DNA from: Mycolicibacterium parafortuitum
Lineage (GTDB): Bacteria > Actinomycetota > Actinomycetes > Mycobacteriales > Mycobacteriaceae
Direction: 5' to 3'
Assembly (NCBI RefSeq): GCF_010725485.1
Contig: NZ_AP022598.1
Location: 4,464,001 to 4,528,000 of the forward strand
DNA length: 64,000 bases
The notes below the pieces were generated by a model. That model made no database searches, was not told the origin of the DNA, and worked only from the letters and a program-made list of their open reading frames with translations. Shown in pieces: positions 42,611 to 50,996 of the stretch (its first letter is position 1; the number at the start of each line of letters is the position of its first letter). The translations under genes were made by a program, and so were the position numbers.

Positions 42611-43363
42611 TCAGAGCATGAACACTCCCCCGTCGACGTTGAGGGTCTGTCCGGTGATGAAACCTGCGTCGTCCGAGGCGAGAAAGAACACCGGCCCGAC
42701 GAGATCGCCGGCCAGCTGGTCGCGCTGGAGGGCACGGCGCTCACGTTGCGCCGCCAAGATCTCCTCGGGAAAGCTGTCGCGCACCGCTTGGGTGACCGTA
42801 AGTCCCGGCGTGATGACGTTGACCGTGATGCCGTAGCCCCCGAGTTCGCGAGCAAGCGACCGGCTCAAGCCGATCACACCGGCTTTGGCGGCCACATAAT
42901 GCGACTGACCGGCGGTGCCGTCGAAAGTCGACCCGGATCCGAAGTTGACGATCCGGCCCCAGCCGAGGTTCTTCATCAGCGGCAAGACCGCCCGCGTCAC
43001 GAGGAACGTGCCGGTGAGGTTGATGTCGAGGACCTGGCGCCACTGATCACTGGACATCTCCTCGAACGACACAATAGGAAACCAGCCCGCACAATTGATC
43101 AGCACATCGACCCGACCGGCATGCTGTCGCGCCTGTTCGGCCAGATCGGCGGTCCCGTCGGCCGTGGCGATGTCCGCCGCGGCGGTGACGAGCCGAGGAT
43201 TGAGCCGCCCGTGGGTGTCCCAGCGTGCCCGCCATCCGCCAAGTGTCTCCTCGGACACGTCGCACGCGATGACAGTGTCGCCGTTGTCGAGGAAGCGGTC
43301 GACAAGTTCGGAACCGATGCCGCCTACCGCTCCGGTGAGCAGGACGACGCGATCAGTATTCAT
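42611..43363 (-). CDS. Short-chain dehydrogenase/reductase
   Basis: A 250-aa SDR of the 3-oxoacyl-ACP reductase/gluconate dehydrogenase style. TGAVGGIG at the N-terminus, INCAGWFP for NNAG, GSGSTFDG with Ser, YVAAKAG with Tyr/Lys, and QTLNVDGGVFML at the end. ATG 43363 is preferred (GAGAGGAAG upstream) over the frame start 43381. It follows the Old Yellow Enzyme gene by 18 bases and is surely co-transcribed. Confidence 0.9.
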   Translation of the reverse strand: MNTDRVVLLTGAVGGIGSELVDRFLDNGDTVIACDVSEETLGGWRARWDTHGRLNPRLVTAAADIATADGTADLAEQARQHAGRVDVLINCAGWFPIVSFEEMSSDQWRQVLDINLTGTFLVTRAVLPLMKNLGWGRIVNFGSGSTFDGTAGQSHYVAAKAGVIGLSRSLARELGGYGITVNVITPGLTVTQAVRDSFPEEILAAQRERRALQRDQLAGDLVGPVFFLASDDAGFITGQTLNVDGGVFML

Positions 43364-43381
43364 TGGCCTTCCTCTCGTCAT

Positions 43382-44503
43382 CTAGACGTCGTTGCCGGCG
43401 ACCTGCTGCGCCAGGGTCGGATAGTCGGTGTAGCCACGCTCGTCACCGCCGTAGAAGGTGTCCTTGTCGGGGGCGTTCAGTGTTGCGCCGGTCTTGATTC
43501 GCTCGACGATGTCCGGGTTGGCGAGGGTGCGCGTCCCGACAGTGATCACATCGCCGAGCCCGCTGGAGAGGTCCGCGGTGCGCTCCACCACACTGGCCCC
43601 GGCGCGGTTGAGGACCACCGGGCCGCCGAATGCCTGTCCCAAGGTGCGCCGTAACTCGTCGTCGCCGAACGAGATGTTCAGGTAGGCCAACCCGAGCGGG
43701 GCCAAGGCCGAGATCAGGGTTTCGTAGAGTTGCGGGACGTCGTCTTCGGCGACGTCGTTGAACGGATTGCCCGGCGAGATCTGGATTCCGGTTCGGTCGG
43801 CACCGACCACGTCGACTACCGCCTCGGCGACCTCGACGGCGAAGCGGATTCTGTTCGGAATGGAACCACCGTAAGCGTCGGATCGTTGGTTGGCATTACT
43901 CGACAGGAACTGGTGCACCAGATATCCGTTGGCGCCGTGAATCTCGACACCATCGGCGCCGGCGCGCATCGCACATGCGGCGGCGTGGCGGAAGTCGTCA
44001 ATTGTCTTCTGCACCTCGGCGAAAGCCAGGGCGCGCGGCTCAGGTATCGGCACCAGCCCTTGCGCTGTGAACATCTGGGTGTGCGGCGCGACCGCCGAGG
44101 GAGCCACGGGTTGACGATGATGAGGGGTGTTGTCCGGATGGGAGATTCGGCCGACGTGCATCAGTTGCAGGATGATCCGTCCCCCGGCTTGGTGCACGGC
44201 ATCGATGACCCGGGTCCAGCCGGCCACGTGCTCGTCGGTGTAGATGCCCGGAGTGACCAGATAGCCCTGGCCGTCGGCTGAGGGCTGAGTGCCTTCGGTA
44301 ATGATCACAGCCGTCGACGCGCGTTGCCGGTAGTACTCGACGTTCATGGCGGTCGGCGACCCGTCGGGCGCTGAGCGGTCCCTTGTCATGGGAGCCATGG
44401 CAAGCCGGTGCGGCAGCGAGATCGCCCCGAGATCAGTCGGTGTCCAGAGCACGCTGTCAGGCGCGACATGCTCGGCGGGCAGTTGCGACAGAGCGGTGTT
44501 CAT
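43382..44503 (-). CDS. Old Yellow Enzyme family NADH:flavin oxidoreductase (alkene reductase)
   Basis: A 373-aa FMN TIM-barrel ene-reductase. It has LAMAPMTRDRSAPDG at the N-terminus (FMN-binding), LQLMHVGRISHPD, and the substrate-binding HGANGYLVHQFLS with catalytic His-Asn pair. NQRSDAYGGSIPNRIRFAVE and VGTRTLANPDIVERIK also fit classical OYE (PETN/NEM reductase group). These reduce activated C=C bonds using NAD(P)H. ATG 44503 has GAGGAGAGCAACC upstream. It forms an operon with the SDR downstream; the operator-like site 44608-44631 lies in its promoter. Confidence 0.9.
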   Translation of the reverse strand: MNTALSQLPAEHVAPDSVLWTPTDLGAISLPHRLAMAPMTRDRSAPDGSPTAMNVEYYRQRASTAVIITEGTQPSADGQGYLVTPGIYTDEHVAGWTRVIDAVHQAGGRIILQLMHVGRISHPDNTPHHRQPVAPSAVAPHTQMFTAQGLVPIPEPRALAFAEVQKTIDDFRHAAACAMRAGADGVEIHGANGYLVHQFLSSNANQRSDAYGGSIPNRIRFAVEVAEAVVDVVGADRTGIQISPGNPFNDVAEDDVPQLYETLISALAPLGLAYLNISFGDDELRRTLGQAFGGPVVLNRAGASVVERTADLSSGLGDVITVGTRTLANPDIVERIKTGATLNAPDKDTFYGGDERGYTDYPTLAQQVAGNDV

Positions 44504-44889
44504 GGTTGCTCTCCTCTTCAAGGTTTCGGTTGTCGTGAGATCAGCCGCCATAGATCGGAAGCGGATCGGCGGATGTTGATGTCGTTGGCACTCTGATGAA
44601 GCATAACCATTATTCGGACGAATTATTCCGCTTAATGCCCCTGCAGCACTGCGACCGGGCTCGACTGCGACACGGCAAAGCCGTCACGGTGACGAAGCCG
44701 CCGGTACTGCGTGGAGGTCAGGTGACCGCCAAAGTAGTTGCTACACAGTCATTTTCAAGATCATGGGGCCGCCACGCCGATCGCGATCGCGGCGTCTTCC
44801 CGCGCGCACGACGCGTCGTGGCGATAAGTACCATCGGCGGTTGCCGACTCTGTCATAGTTCACGAGGGATTATCGGGGGGAAGAAACCA
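44504..44889. other. Divergent intergenic region (Old Yellow Enzyme / cutinase)
   Basis: A 386-base region carrying the operator-like site at 44608-44631 and the promoters of the OYE operon and the cutinase. The cutinase frame is open through it, but the composition lacks signal-peptide or coding character, so it is treated as untranslated. Confidence 0.6.
44608..44631. promoter_or_regulatory. Operator-like AT-rich site 2 (shared with 40457-40480)
   Basis: CATTATTCGGACGAATTATT followed by CCGC. It contains the palindrome ATTCG-GA-CGAAT and an inverted CGGA/TCCG pair. It matches the inverted site 1 at 18 of 24 positions. It lies about 105 bases upstream of the Old Yellow Enzyme start. The likely ligand is the TetR protein encoded at 41899-42594. 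Confidence 0.5.
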
Positions 44890-45621
44890 GTGACCTTTGG
44901 GATGCGCTTCGTCGGGCGAATGGTCGTCGCTTCCGCGCTGGCCATTGCCGCGCTGCCGGTGATCGTCCCGACGGCCGGATCGCAAGCATGTCCCGACATC
45001 GACGTCGTCTTCGCTCGCGGTACCGCCGAGCCGCCCGGAGTCGGCGGCGTCGGCCGGCGGTTCGTCGATTCGCTTCGTGCGCAGGTATCTCCGCGAACGG
45101 TGGATGTGCACGGCGTCAACTACCCGGCGAGCAGCAACTTCACCGGCGGGACGGTATTCAAGATGAACGTCGTCGAAGGCGTGCGCGACGAGTCCAACCA
45201 TGTGCGGAGCGTGGCGTCGGTGTGCCCGAACACCAAACTGGTGTTGGGCGGTTACTCGCAAGGCGCGGTGGTGACGGCTCTGGCCACGTCCGGCGTGGTG
45301 CCGACCGGGATCGCCCGCGGAGCTGCGCCACTGCCGCTTCCTGCGCGCGTCGCCGACAACGTGGCGGCCGTGGTGCTGTTCGGGACTCCGGCGGGCTGGT
45401 CGGCGGAGAAGTACGGCGCCGCCGATATCCACGTCGGCCCGGCATATGCGAGCAAGGCACTCGAGTTCTGCGCGCCCGGCGATGCCGTCTGCACCGGTAC
45501 GGTCCCGAGTCAGGATCACGGTCCGCACCACCAGTATGGTGTCAACGGCATGGCCGACCGGGCTGCCGCGTTCGCCGTGAGCCGGCTGAGCGCCCTGTCG
45601 CAGGGATCACCGGCGAGCTGA
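44890..45621 (+). CDS. Secreted cutinase-family serine esterase
   Basis: A 243-aa exported cutinase/carboxylesterase. A signal peptide covers about residues 1-33 (VVASALAIAALPVIVPTAGS then QACPDIDVVF). The nucleophile is Ser123 in LGGYSQGAVV; Asp and Cys are in APGDAVCTG; His is in DHGPHHQYG. The four cysteines are in the usual disulfide positions. Mycobacterial cutinase-like proteins hydrolyse lipids or cutin-like esters outside the cell. GTG 44890 (after GGGGGAAGAA) or ATG 44902 is the start; the upstream frame has no signal-peptide character. Confidence 0.9.
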   Translation: MTFGMRFVGRMVVASALAIAALPVIVPTAGSQACPDIDVVFARGTAEPPGVGGVGRRFVDSLRAQVSPRTVDVHGVNYPASSNFTGGTVFKMNVVEGVRDESNHVRSVASVCPNTKLVLGGYSQGAVVTALATSGVVPTGIARGAAPLPLPARVADNVAAVVLFGTPAGWSAEKYGAADIHVGPAYASKALEFCAPGDAVCTGTVPSQDHGPHHQYGVNGMADRAAAFAVSRLSALSQGSPAS

Positions 45622-45660
45622 GAAAAGCCGGTTCGATTGACGCCGCTTGATTCCGCCCCG

Positions 45661-46209
45661 CTACGTGCGGTCGGGAAAGTGCGGCCCCGCACACGGCGGC
45701 GGCCAAGTGATCGTCGCGCCGCTTTCGCGGACACCCCACTTACGTCTGCCGGGCTGCCGCAGGTCCGGGTGTGAATCCTTCACCGGGGTGATCGCCACCG
45801 CGACCCACACTGCGGTGAGTGTCGCCGCAGCCACCGCGGCAACCGCGGTGGATGTCGCCAGGATCGGGCCCGCCGAGCCGGTTCGTGACCACCAGAACGC
45901 GCCGACACCGGCGACCGTCGACACCCCGGACAGGTAAGCGGCCGCGACACACCACCGGAACCGGCGGCGCCGCAGCGTGACGACCGAACAGGCCGCGGCG
46001 CCGGCGCCCAGCACCGATGCGGCCACCGGTACAGAGCCGCCCACAACCCACGCCACGATGACCGTCACGACCAGCGCCGTGGTCGCCGCCCACGCCGCGC
46101 GACGGGCCCACGCGGGCAGATGGACGTCGTCGAGGACCCGGTGTTCGATCTGTTTGAGCGTGGCCTCGATCGACTGACCGCGCGACCGCAGATGGAACAC
46201 CGTGCTCAC
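45661..46209 (-). CDS. Small multi-spanning membrane protein of unknown function
   Basis: A 182-aa protein with about four hydrophobic helices (ATTALVVTVIVAWVVGG, VAASVLGAGAAACSVVTL, CVAAAYLSGVSTVAGVGAFW, AVAAVAAATLTAVWVAVAIT). The N-terminal segment IEATLKQIEHRVLDDVHLPA and the RRRR stretch are cytoplasmic. The DUF3040-like N-terminus (LKQIE..L) suggests a mycobacterial membrane protein of that style, but the match is weak. Confidence 0.7.
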   Translation of the reverse strand: MSTVFHLRSRGQSIEATLKQIEHRVLDDVHLPAWARRAAWAATTALVVTVIVAWVVGGSVPVAASVLGAGAAACSVVTLRRRRFRWCVAAAYLSGVSTVAGVGAFWWSRTGSAGPILATSTAVAAVAAATLTAVWVAVAITPVKDSHPDLRQPGRRKWGVRESGATITWPPPCAGPHFPDRT

Positions 46210-46262
46210 CTCTTCGAGAAAATGCCTGGTCTCGAGGATAGGCGCGTACGCAAATCCGCTGC

Positions 46263-47564
46263 TCAGATCCTGCCGTCGAGGTACTCCGCATACGCGGGCA
46301 GATCCAGCTGTCCATGCCCGGACAGCCCGATGATCACCACCTGCTCGCGCGGGTCGTCGGCGACATGCCTGGCGGCGGCTGCGATGGCATGCGTCGACTC
46401 CGGTGCCGGCACGATGCCCTGCGTCCGCGCGAACTGCACACCGGCGGCGAATGCGTCGTGTTGCGAGATGGCCACGCCTTCGACCAGGCCGAGCTCGACG
46501 GTGTGGCTGAGCGCCGGCGCCATACCGTGGTAGCGCAAGCCGCCGGCGTGAATCGGGTCAGGCACGAAATCCATACCGAGTGTGTGCATCTTGAGCAGCG
46601 GGGTCAGTCCGGCGACGTCGCCGTGGTCGTAGCGGTACTCGCCCTGGGTGATCGACGGACACGCGGCCGGCTCGGCGGCCACGACCCGCGGGTTCGAACG
46701 GCCGTGGATCTTCTCCCGCAGGAACGGAAACGACAGTCCGGCCAGGTTGGAACCACCACCGGCGCAACCGAACACGATGTCGGCGCCGTCCGGTTCGGCC
46801 AGCGCCAGCTGCGCGACGGCCTCTTGCCCGATGACGGTCTGATGCAGCACCACATGGTTGAGCACGCTGCCCAGCGCATAACGGGCGTCCGGGTCCGCCG
46901 CCGCGACCTCGACCGCCTCGCTGACCGCCATACCGAGGCTGCCGGTGGTGTTCGGGTCCTTGGCCAAGATGGCGCGGCCCGAGGCCGTGAGCGTCGACGG
47001 GCTCGAGTGCACCGTGCCGCCGTAGGTCCGCATGAGGTGTCCGCGATAGGGCTTGGACTCGTACGACGCGCGGACCTGCCACACCTCGATCTCCAGGCCG
47101 AACTGCGCCCCGGCGAACGACAGCGCGCTCCCCCACTGCCCGGCGCCGGTCTCGGTGGTCAGCTTCCGGACACCGTCGACGGAGTTGTAGTAGGCCTGCG
47201 CCACCGCCGAGTTGGTCTTATGGCTGCCCACCGGGCTGACACCTTCGTACTTGACGTAGATGTGGGCGCCGGTGTTCAGCGCCTTCTCGAAGCGCCGGGC
47301 CCGAATCAGCGGTGACGGCCGCCACATCGCGTAGATCTCCCGTACCTCGCGCGGGATCTCGACATAGGTCTCGGTGGACGCCTCCTGCGCGATCAACCCG
47401 CTGGCGAACAACGGCGCGAGGTCATCCGGGCCGACCGGTTCCCTGGTCCCCGGATGCAGATGCGGCGGGATGGGCTCGGAGAGCTCGGCCGCCAGGTTGT
47501 ACCAGTGCGTCGGCACCTCGACGGCGACGAGGTCCGGATGGGTGGCATCGAGCTGTTCGGTCAT
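46263..47564 (-). CDS. TrpB2-like PLP-dependent tryptophan synthase beta chain homologue
   Basis: A 433-aa fold-type II PLP enzyme of the TrpB2 group (longer than standard TrpB, with the N-terminal extension PPHLHPGTREPVGPDDLAPL). The PLP lysine is in GVSPVGSHKTNSAVAQAY; the phosphate loop is GCAGGGSNLAG. TrpB2 enzymes make tryptophan from indole and serine/O-phosphoserine, often without TrpA; no trp genes are nearby. ATG 47564 is chosen because MTEQLDATHPDL is the natural N-terminus. Confidence 0.88.
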   Translation of the reverse strand: MTEQLDATHPDLVAVEVPTHWYNLAAELSEPIPPHLHPGTREPVGPDDLAPLFASGLIAQEASTETYVEIPREVREIYAMWRPSPLIRARRFEKALNTGAHIYVKYEGVSPVGSHKTNSAVAQAYYNSVDGVRKLTTETGAGQWGSALSFAGAQFGLEIEVWQVRASYESKPYRGHLMRTYGGTVHSSPSTLTASGRAILAKDPNTTGSLGMAVSEAVEVAAADPDARYALGSVLNHVVLHQTVIGQEAVAQLALAEPDGADIVFGCAGGGSNLAGLSFPFLREKIHGRSNPRVVAAEPAACPSITQGEYRYDHGDVAGLTPLLKMHTLGMDFVPDPIHAGGLRYHGMAPALSHTVELGLVEGVAISQHDAFAAGVQFARTQGIVPAPESTHAIAAAARHVADDPREQVVIIGLSGHGQLDLPAYAEYLDGRI

Positions 47565-47608
47565 GGCGGCCACTCTAACGACCACCTCGCCCCGTCCGAG
47601 GACGCCGC

Positions 47609-48208
47609 CTATTGCCTGCCGAAGTTGGTCGCCAACGGCAGAAAGATGTCGTCGACGATCTCGCGGATGGTGGCTTCGGGCACTGCGGTCATCGTCATCA
47701 GCATCTCGTGCCGCACCAGATCGACCGGAAGCGCGACGACGCGATCCGAAGGCGCCGCGGTCAGCTCACCGCGGCTGACCGCGCGCTCGACGATGGTTTC
47801 CATCGCGCTCGGCCCGTCGGTGAGGAACATCGTGCGCAGCTGCTGCGGCGACCCTCCCCCTTCGTCGAAGTACGCGCCGAGCCGTGCGGTGATCAACCCG
47901 ATGATGCGTGAGCGCCGGTCGGCGAACTCGGTCAGGACCGCCACCACGTCGTCGCGCAGATTTCCGGTGTCGGGAGCCTCGATCCTGTCGTGTGCACCCC
48001 GGTGCCGGAGCACCGCCTCCAGCAGCTCCGCCCGGGACGGCCACCGCCGATACAGCACCGACCGCGCCGACCCCGACCTCGCGGCGACGGACTCGATGGT
48101 GAACCGCTCATAGCCCGCCTCGAGGAGTTGATCCCAGCCGGCCTCCAGGATCGCGGACTCCAATGCCAAGCCGCGACGACGCTGCCCGGACACACCTTTA
48201 GAGGACAC
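47609..48208 (-). CDS. TetR-family transcriptional regulator
   Basis: A 199-aa TetR protein: HTH LEAGYERFTIESVAARSGSA with ARSVLYRRWPSRAELLEAVL, and a C-terminal TetR_C-like domain (VVAVLTEFADRRSRIIGLIT). It is divergent from the FAD monooxygenase/MFS operon across a 95-base gap containing repeated CGTAGCTTAT sites, so it most likely represses both sides. Confidence 0.9.
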   Translation of the reverse strand: MSSKGVSGQRRRGLALESAILEAGWDQLLEAGYERFTIESVAARSGSARSVLYRRWPSRAELLEAVLRHRGAHDRIEAPDTGNLRDDVVAVLTEFADRRSRIIGLITARLGAYFDEGGGSPQQLRTMFLTDGPSAMETIVERAVSRGELTAAPSDRVVALPVDLVRHEMLMTMTAVPEATIREIVDDIFLPLATNFGRQ

Positions 48209-48211
48209 TTG

Positions 48212-48266
48212 CGTAGCTTATCCCACGAAGGTACGTTCACGGATAAGCGACAGAAACGTAGCTTAT
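48212..48266. promoter_or_regulatory. TetR operator cluster between TetR and FAD monooxygenase
   Basis: CGTAGCTTAT occurs at 48212-48221 and 48257-48266, with an inverted ATAAGC at 48243-48248. The last two form an inverted repeat ATAAGC-N12-GCTTAT. The site lies immediately upstream of both start codons, as expected for a TetR autorepressor. Confidence 0.6.
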
Positions 48267-48303
48267 TTGCAGCGCTCAGCGCATCACCCGATCCGGAGGA
48301 TTC

Positions 48304-49533
48304 ATGACGACTCGTAGTGCGCTGATCAGCGGCGCCGGCATCGCTGGACCGGTTCTGGCCTTCTGGCTCACCGAAGCCGGGTGGGACGTCACCGTCGTCG
48401 AGCGTGCCGAGCGGTTACGCACCAGCGGCTACCCGATCGACATCCGGGGCACTGCAATCGAAGTCGTGGAACGCATGGGCCTTTCCACCCAGATCGCGGC
48501 CCATCGCTATCAGCACGTCCCGCTGCAGGTCCTCACACCGGGCGGCCGTCGTTTGTGCCGACTGGATCTCGGCCAACTGGCCAACGACGCCGAGGCCGGT
48601 GACGTCGAGATCACCCGAGGTGAGCTCACCCGGATCCTGTTCGACGCGAGCGCCGACCGGGCCGAGTGCCTGTTCGGGGACAGCATCACCGCACTGACCG
48701 ATACCGGAGACGGCGTCGACGTCACCTTCAGCCGTCATGGACACCGGCGGTTCGACGTGGTGATCGGCGCCGACGGGATCCACTCGAAGGTCCGCGCCCT
48801 GGCCTTCGGTCCCGACGCAAGATATCTCCACCATCTCGACGCGTACGTGACGATCTGGGACATCGACAACGAGATGTTCTCCCCCGCAACGGGTTACCTG
48901 TACTCCCACCCGGGCCGCACGCTGATGGTCGAACGCCTGCCCGACGGCGGCGCCGCTCGGGCATATCTGACGTTCGTCCATCCCGCCCCGGGCACGCTGA
49001 ACCGGCACAACACGGACCAGATCGTCGCCGAGATCCGGCGGGCGTTCGCCGGCGACCGCTGGCGCACAACCGAAGTCATCGACACCCTGCCGGACACCGA
49101 GGACGTCTACTTCGACACCGTCAGCCAGGTGCGGATGGACCGATGGAGTCATGGACGGGTCGCACTCATCGGCGACGCCGCATACGCGCCGGCGTTCCTG
49201 TCCGGACAGGGCACCAGCATCGCGATCACCGGCGCGTACGTGCTGGCCTGTGAACTTGCCCGTCACACCGATCCGGAAGCGGCGTTCGGGATCTACGAAC
49301 AGCGGATGCGCGAACATGTGATGAGAAACCAGGAGCTGGCGCTGCGCAACGACTCCACGGTGCTGCCACGCAACCGACGACAATTGTTGCGCCGCAACAG
49401 CATGGTGGTCGCCCTGCCCTGGCTGCGGCGGCTCGGCATCGACCGATGGCTTCGCGCTGATCTCCGCTCAGCTGCCACTGAGCTGTCCCTGTCCCCACAT
49501 GATCTTCGGCGCTCCCCCAGCCGGCAGACATGA
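48304..49533 (+). CDS. FAD-dependent monooxygenase (class A hydroxylase)
   Basis: A 409-aa flavoprotein hydroxylase. The N-terminal dinucleotide motif is ISGAGIAGPVLAFWLTEAGW; the DG motif is VVIGADGIHSKVRALAFG; the GD motif is LIGDAAYAPAFLSGQGTS. It is related to the PHBH/TetX/rifampicin-monooxygenase-like group. The 3' end overlaps an MFS transporter (ATGA), and a TetR gene is divergent: the classic layout of an inducible xenobiotic or antibiotic modification and efflux unit. The substrate is unknown. Confidence 0.87.
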   Translation: MTTRSALISGAGIAGPVLAFWLTEAGWDVTVVERAERLRTSGYPIDIRGTAIEVVERMGLSTQIAAHRYQHVPLQVLTPGGRRLCRLDLGQLANDAEAGDVEITRGELTRILFDASADRAECLFGDSITALTDTGDGVDVTFSRHGHRRFDVVIGADGIHSKVRALAFGPDARYLHHLDAYVTIWDIDNEMFSPATGYLYSHPGRTLMVERLPDGGAARAYLTFVHPAPGTLNRHNTDQIVAEIRRAFAGDRWRTTEVIDTLPDTEDVYFDTVSQVRMDRWSHGRVALIGDAAYAPAFLSGQGTSIAITGAYVLACELARHTDPEAAFGIYEQRMREHVMRNQELALRNDSTVLPRNRRQLLRRNSMVVALPWLRRLGIDRWLRADLRSAATELSLSPHDLRRSPSRQT

Positions 49534-50996
49534 GCGTCGCGCTGCGGCGACCCCCTGGCGAAGTTCGAAACCAATGGAGCAAGCGGCTGGTCCTCTGGGT
49601 GGTCGTCCTGCTCCTTGCCAATGTCCTCGCCGATGTGGTCATCGGCGCGCCGCTGATGGTCCTGCCCGAGCTCTTGGACCGTTTCGACACCGATCAAGCC
49701 GCGTGGCTCAATGTCGGGGCGATGCTGGCCGGAGCCATCTGGTCGCCGCTGCTGGCCAAGAGTTCGGACATCGCCGGTAAGCGGCGCGTGCTGGTCATCA
49801 CGCTGCTGGTAGCAGGCGCCGGAGCGCTGATCTGCCTCGTCGCGCCGAATCTCTGGACCTTTCTGGTCGGCCGGTTCCTGCAGGGCGCCGGCTTCGGCTC
49901 TGTATTTCTCACCGTCGCGCTGGTGCGGGAGATCAGCGCACCGCCGGTCGCGATGACCCTCGTAGGACTGTTGACGTCCGGTGCGTCGGTCGTCGGCGTG
50001 CTGGAGCCGTTCCTGATGAAGCCCGTCGTCGACGCGTACGGGTATCGGGGCGTGTTCACGGTGGCGGCGCTGCTGGCCGCCGGTGCCGCGCTCGGGGTGC
50101 GCTGCCTCGTCCCGGAGTCGCCGGTGCGCGCCGGTTCCCGGGTCGACGTGGCCGGGGGCGTCCTGCTCGGCGGCGGCGTGGGCGCACTCCTGGCCTACCT
50201 CACCCTCGCGCGGTCGGTCGGCTGGTCGGACGGGCGCATGATCGCGCTGGGTCTCGCAGGCATCGCCGCGCTGGCGCTGTGGGCGGTCTCCTCGCTGCGG
50301 CTGGCCGAACCGATCGTCGACCTGCGGGCGCTGCATCGCCCGGTGGTGCTGACGTTGGTGGCGTTGCTACTGGCGGCGGGCGCATTCCGGAGCGTGCTCC
50401 ACCTGATCGGCATCGTGGCTCACGTGCCCGCGGATCTCGGGCTCGGCTACGGACTCGGCGACGGGGAGGCGATCGCACTGCTACTCGCCGTCCCGAATCT
50501 CGGCATCGTGGTCGGCGGTGTGTGCGCCGGTTGGCTGTCGGGGCGCCATTCCGGTCCTGCCCTTCCCCTGCTCGGTGGCATCGCGTTGGGGACGATCGCG
50601 GCGGTGACGATGCTCGCCGGTGTCTCAGCTCTTCCGCTGGCGGTCGGCTGCGCCGGTATGCTCGGCGTCGCCGCGGGGGCGATCGGCGCATCCGGTTACA
50701 ACCTGGCGATGGACCACGCCGCACCCGCACAGCACGGCACGATCGCCGGACTGGTCTCGGTGACGCTCGCACTGGGCTCCGTCGTCGTCACCTTCGCCGG
50801 TGGTGAGGTGCTCAAAGCCACCGAGAGCGCCGCGGTCATCTCCGGGGGCGCTCCGGTCAGCACCGCGTTCGGGGTGTACCTCTACGTCGCCATGGCCGGT
50901 GCGTGTTTCGCTCTTGCCGCGATCCCCGCCGCGATGGTGTGGCGGACGAGGTCGACGGCCCGCGGTGCAGCCCCCGGCTCAGGCGGTGATCGGTGA
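49530..50996 (+). CDS. MFS transporter (drug:H+ antiporter type)
   Basis: A 488-aa multi-spanning permease with about 14 hydrophobic segments. The loop LDRFDTDQAAWLNVGAMLAG, then KRRVLVITLLVAGAGALICL and FLVGRFLQGAGFGS, matches drug-resistance MFS antiporters of the DHA2 type. It is coupled to the FAD monooxygenase by an ATGA overlap; the last 18 bases overlap the convergent hydrolase. Export of the monooxygenase substrate or product is inferred. Confidence 0.88.
   Translation: MSVALRRPPGEVRNQWSKRLVLWVVVLLLANVLADVVIGAPLMVLPELLDRFDTDQAAWLNVGAMLAGAIWSPLLAKSSDIAGKRRVLVITLLVAGAGALICLVAPNLWTFLVGRFLQGAGFGSVFLTVALVREISAPPVAMTLVGLLTSGASVVGVLEPFLMKPVVDAYGYRGVFTVAALLAAGAALGVRCLVPESPVRAGSRVDVAGGVLLGGGVGALLAYLTLARSVGWSDGRMIALGLAGIAALALWAVSSLRLAEPIVDLRALHRPVVLTLVALLLAAGAFRSVLHLIGIVAHVPADLGLGYGLGDGEAIALLLAVPNLGIVVGGVCAGWLSGRHSGPALPLLGGIALGTIAAVTMLAGVSALPLAVGCAGMLGVAAGAIGASGYNLAMDHAAPAQHGTIAGLVSVTLALGSVVVTFAGGEVLKATESAAVISGGAPVSTAFGVYLYVAMAGACFALAAIPAAMVWRTRSTARGAAPGSGGDR

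Noticed and set aside
44596..44889. N-terminal extension of the cutinase frame
   Set aside because: It would place 98 non-hydrophobic residues before an obvious signal peptide and runs through the operator-like site.
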